Source of the DNA: Tenrec ecaudatus
Lineage: Eukaryota; Chordata; Mammalia; Afrosoricida; Tenrecidae
Assembly: GCF_050624435.1 (NCBI RefSeq)
Contig: NC_134531.1
Location: 251,920,812-251,984,811 of the forward strand
Length of the DNA: 64,000 bases
Direction: 5' to 3'
Shown here: positions 63,243 to 64,000 of the stretch, piece after piece
How the letters are laid out: every line of letters starts with the position of its first letter
Position numbering within the stretch: the stretch's first letter is position 1
Made by a program: the position numbers and the translations under genes
The notes under the pieces: generated by a model
The model's database searches: none
Told to the model about the DNA's origin: nothing
What the model saw: the letters and a program-made list of their open reading frames with translations, nothing else

Positions 63243-64000
63243 ATTTGGAGTCTAGCAGGGCCAATATTTCTATAACAAACATTTCTTGAGAAATTTAGTG
63301 CAAATGACTCCTCTCTCAGCCACCCCAGTGATATTTCTGGACTACCTTATTGGCCTTCCTCCTCTGCCCTTTGGTTGTCCTCTGATGTTTTCATTACAAA
63401 GACTGCTTCTCAGACTTTTCAGCCCGAAGAGCCAAGCCGTGCACATATCCTGCAACTGGAAGCAGAAGCCTGCTCATCAACCCACCCATCTAGACAAGCC
63501 TGTCAGCTTCCCAGCAGGAAGGCAGGGCAGCTGCAGACTTTGTGTGGGCCCTCCCAAGAGTAGGGAAAGAAAATTCTGCACTTCAGGTTATTTTCCTTGC
63601 AACCCAAAAAGCCATACTCTCCAGAGATGACTCCCTCAGTAACTCGAAAGCCACCCTCAGGAATGGTGAGCCCAGGAGACCCTCTGATCCTACCCCCGTG
63701 GGATCTTCACTCGGAAACTTCAAAGAGACGTACATACCACGTTTCTGGGAAACACTTCTGGGAATTTAAGCAGGTTGTAAGCTGTCCTGATAATGTATGG
63801 ATCTAATATTCTGATTTGATAAGGCTTATAGATCAGCTGTAAGGCTGGTTTCTTCCAAAAACCTTTGCTGTTCTGAAATAAAGTAACAATAGAAGACAGT
63901 ACATTGGGATTTGTTCATTTCTTAGGGTGGGTAGGGGAGGAGGTTCTGAAGGTACCCAGAGGGCAGGTTAATTTTCCAACTTACTATATTGCCACCTATC

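Larger units (their letters stand above)
60171..64000 (-). other. ST3GAL6: ST3GAL6 upstream intron (partial), repeats only
   Basis: Continues past the window edge. It contains SINEs, a perfect 32-bp tandem duplication (60937-61000), the SPIN-like hAT element (61818-61975), and T-rich runs near 62222-62248. I searched for the preceding ST3GAL6 exon (the segment ending ...FPKNQ in human) and did not find it. Confidence 0.6.

Overview
This window is vertebrate nuclear DNA from a placental mammal. Its genes are split into short exons with GT/AG splice sites, and most of it is intron packed with retrotransposon debris. The dominant SINE has a tRNA-like head and a 3' end reading roughly 'gagtcggaatcgactcgatggcagtggg', the AfroSINE type, and its tail matches the RTE/BovB-like LINE fragments also present. 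That points to Afrotheria. A small hAT element at 61818-61975 resembles the horizontally transferred SPIN family, which I recall being reported from tenrec among afrotherians. A tenrec such as Echinops is therefore my best guess (inference, not proven).

The main gene is DCBLD2 (discoidin, CUB and LCCL domain-containing protein 2; ESDN/CLCP1) on the + strand. I can place 14 coding exons (numbered 3-16 by the human gene) from 10010 to the stop codon at 52189-52191. They join in frame through 13 introns with correct phases and no stops. They encode the second half of the CUB domain, the LCCL domain, the F5/8-type C (discoidin) domain, a Pro/Thr-rich stalk, one transmembrane helix and a cytoplasmic tail rich in YxxP motifs. 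Exons 1-2 lie upstream of the window. A 3' UTR of about 3.9 kb follows, ending near an AATAAA at 56036-56041.

The second gene is ST3GAL6 (type 2 lactosamine alpha-2,3-sialyltransferase) on the - strand, in tail-to-tail orientation. Its last two coding exons are at 60018-60170 and 57715-57801 and carry the sialylmotif S, motif III (HYYG) and motif VS (HNVTAE). The DCBLD2/ST3GAL6 convergence matches the human 3q12 arrangement. The remaining ST3GAL6 exons lie beyond 64000.

The rest is mobile-element sequence: about 30 AfroSINE copies; many L1 3'-end fragments, mostly antisense to DCBLD2; one 4.3-kb L1 (42231-46517) with a damaged ORF1 but almost no ORF2; a twin-primed L1 with its target-site duplication (3066-4036); RTE/BovB fragments; ERV-L-like solo LTRs; an MLT1-type LTR; two hAT elements; and a TA-flanked MITE. 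There is no bacterial, viral or plasmid gene and no CRISPR array. The most interesting non-gene items are the SPIN-like and second hAT elements, the ORF1-only L1, the twin-priming insertion and a 94%-identical 118-bp inverted duplication in the first 1.7 kb.
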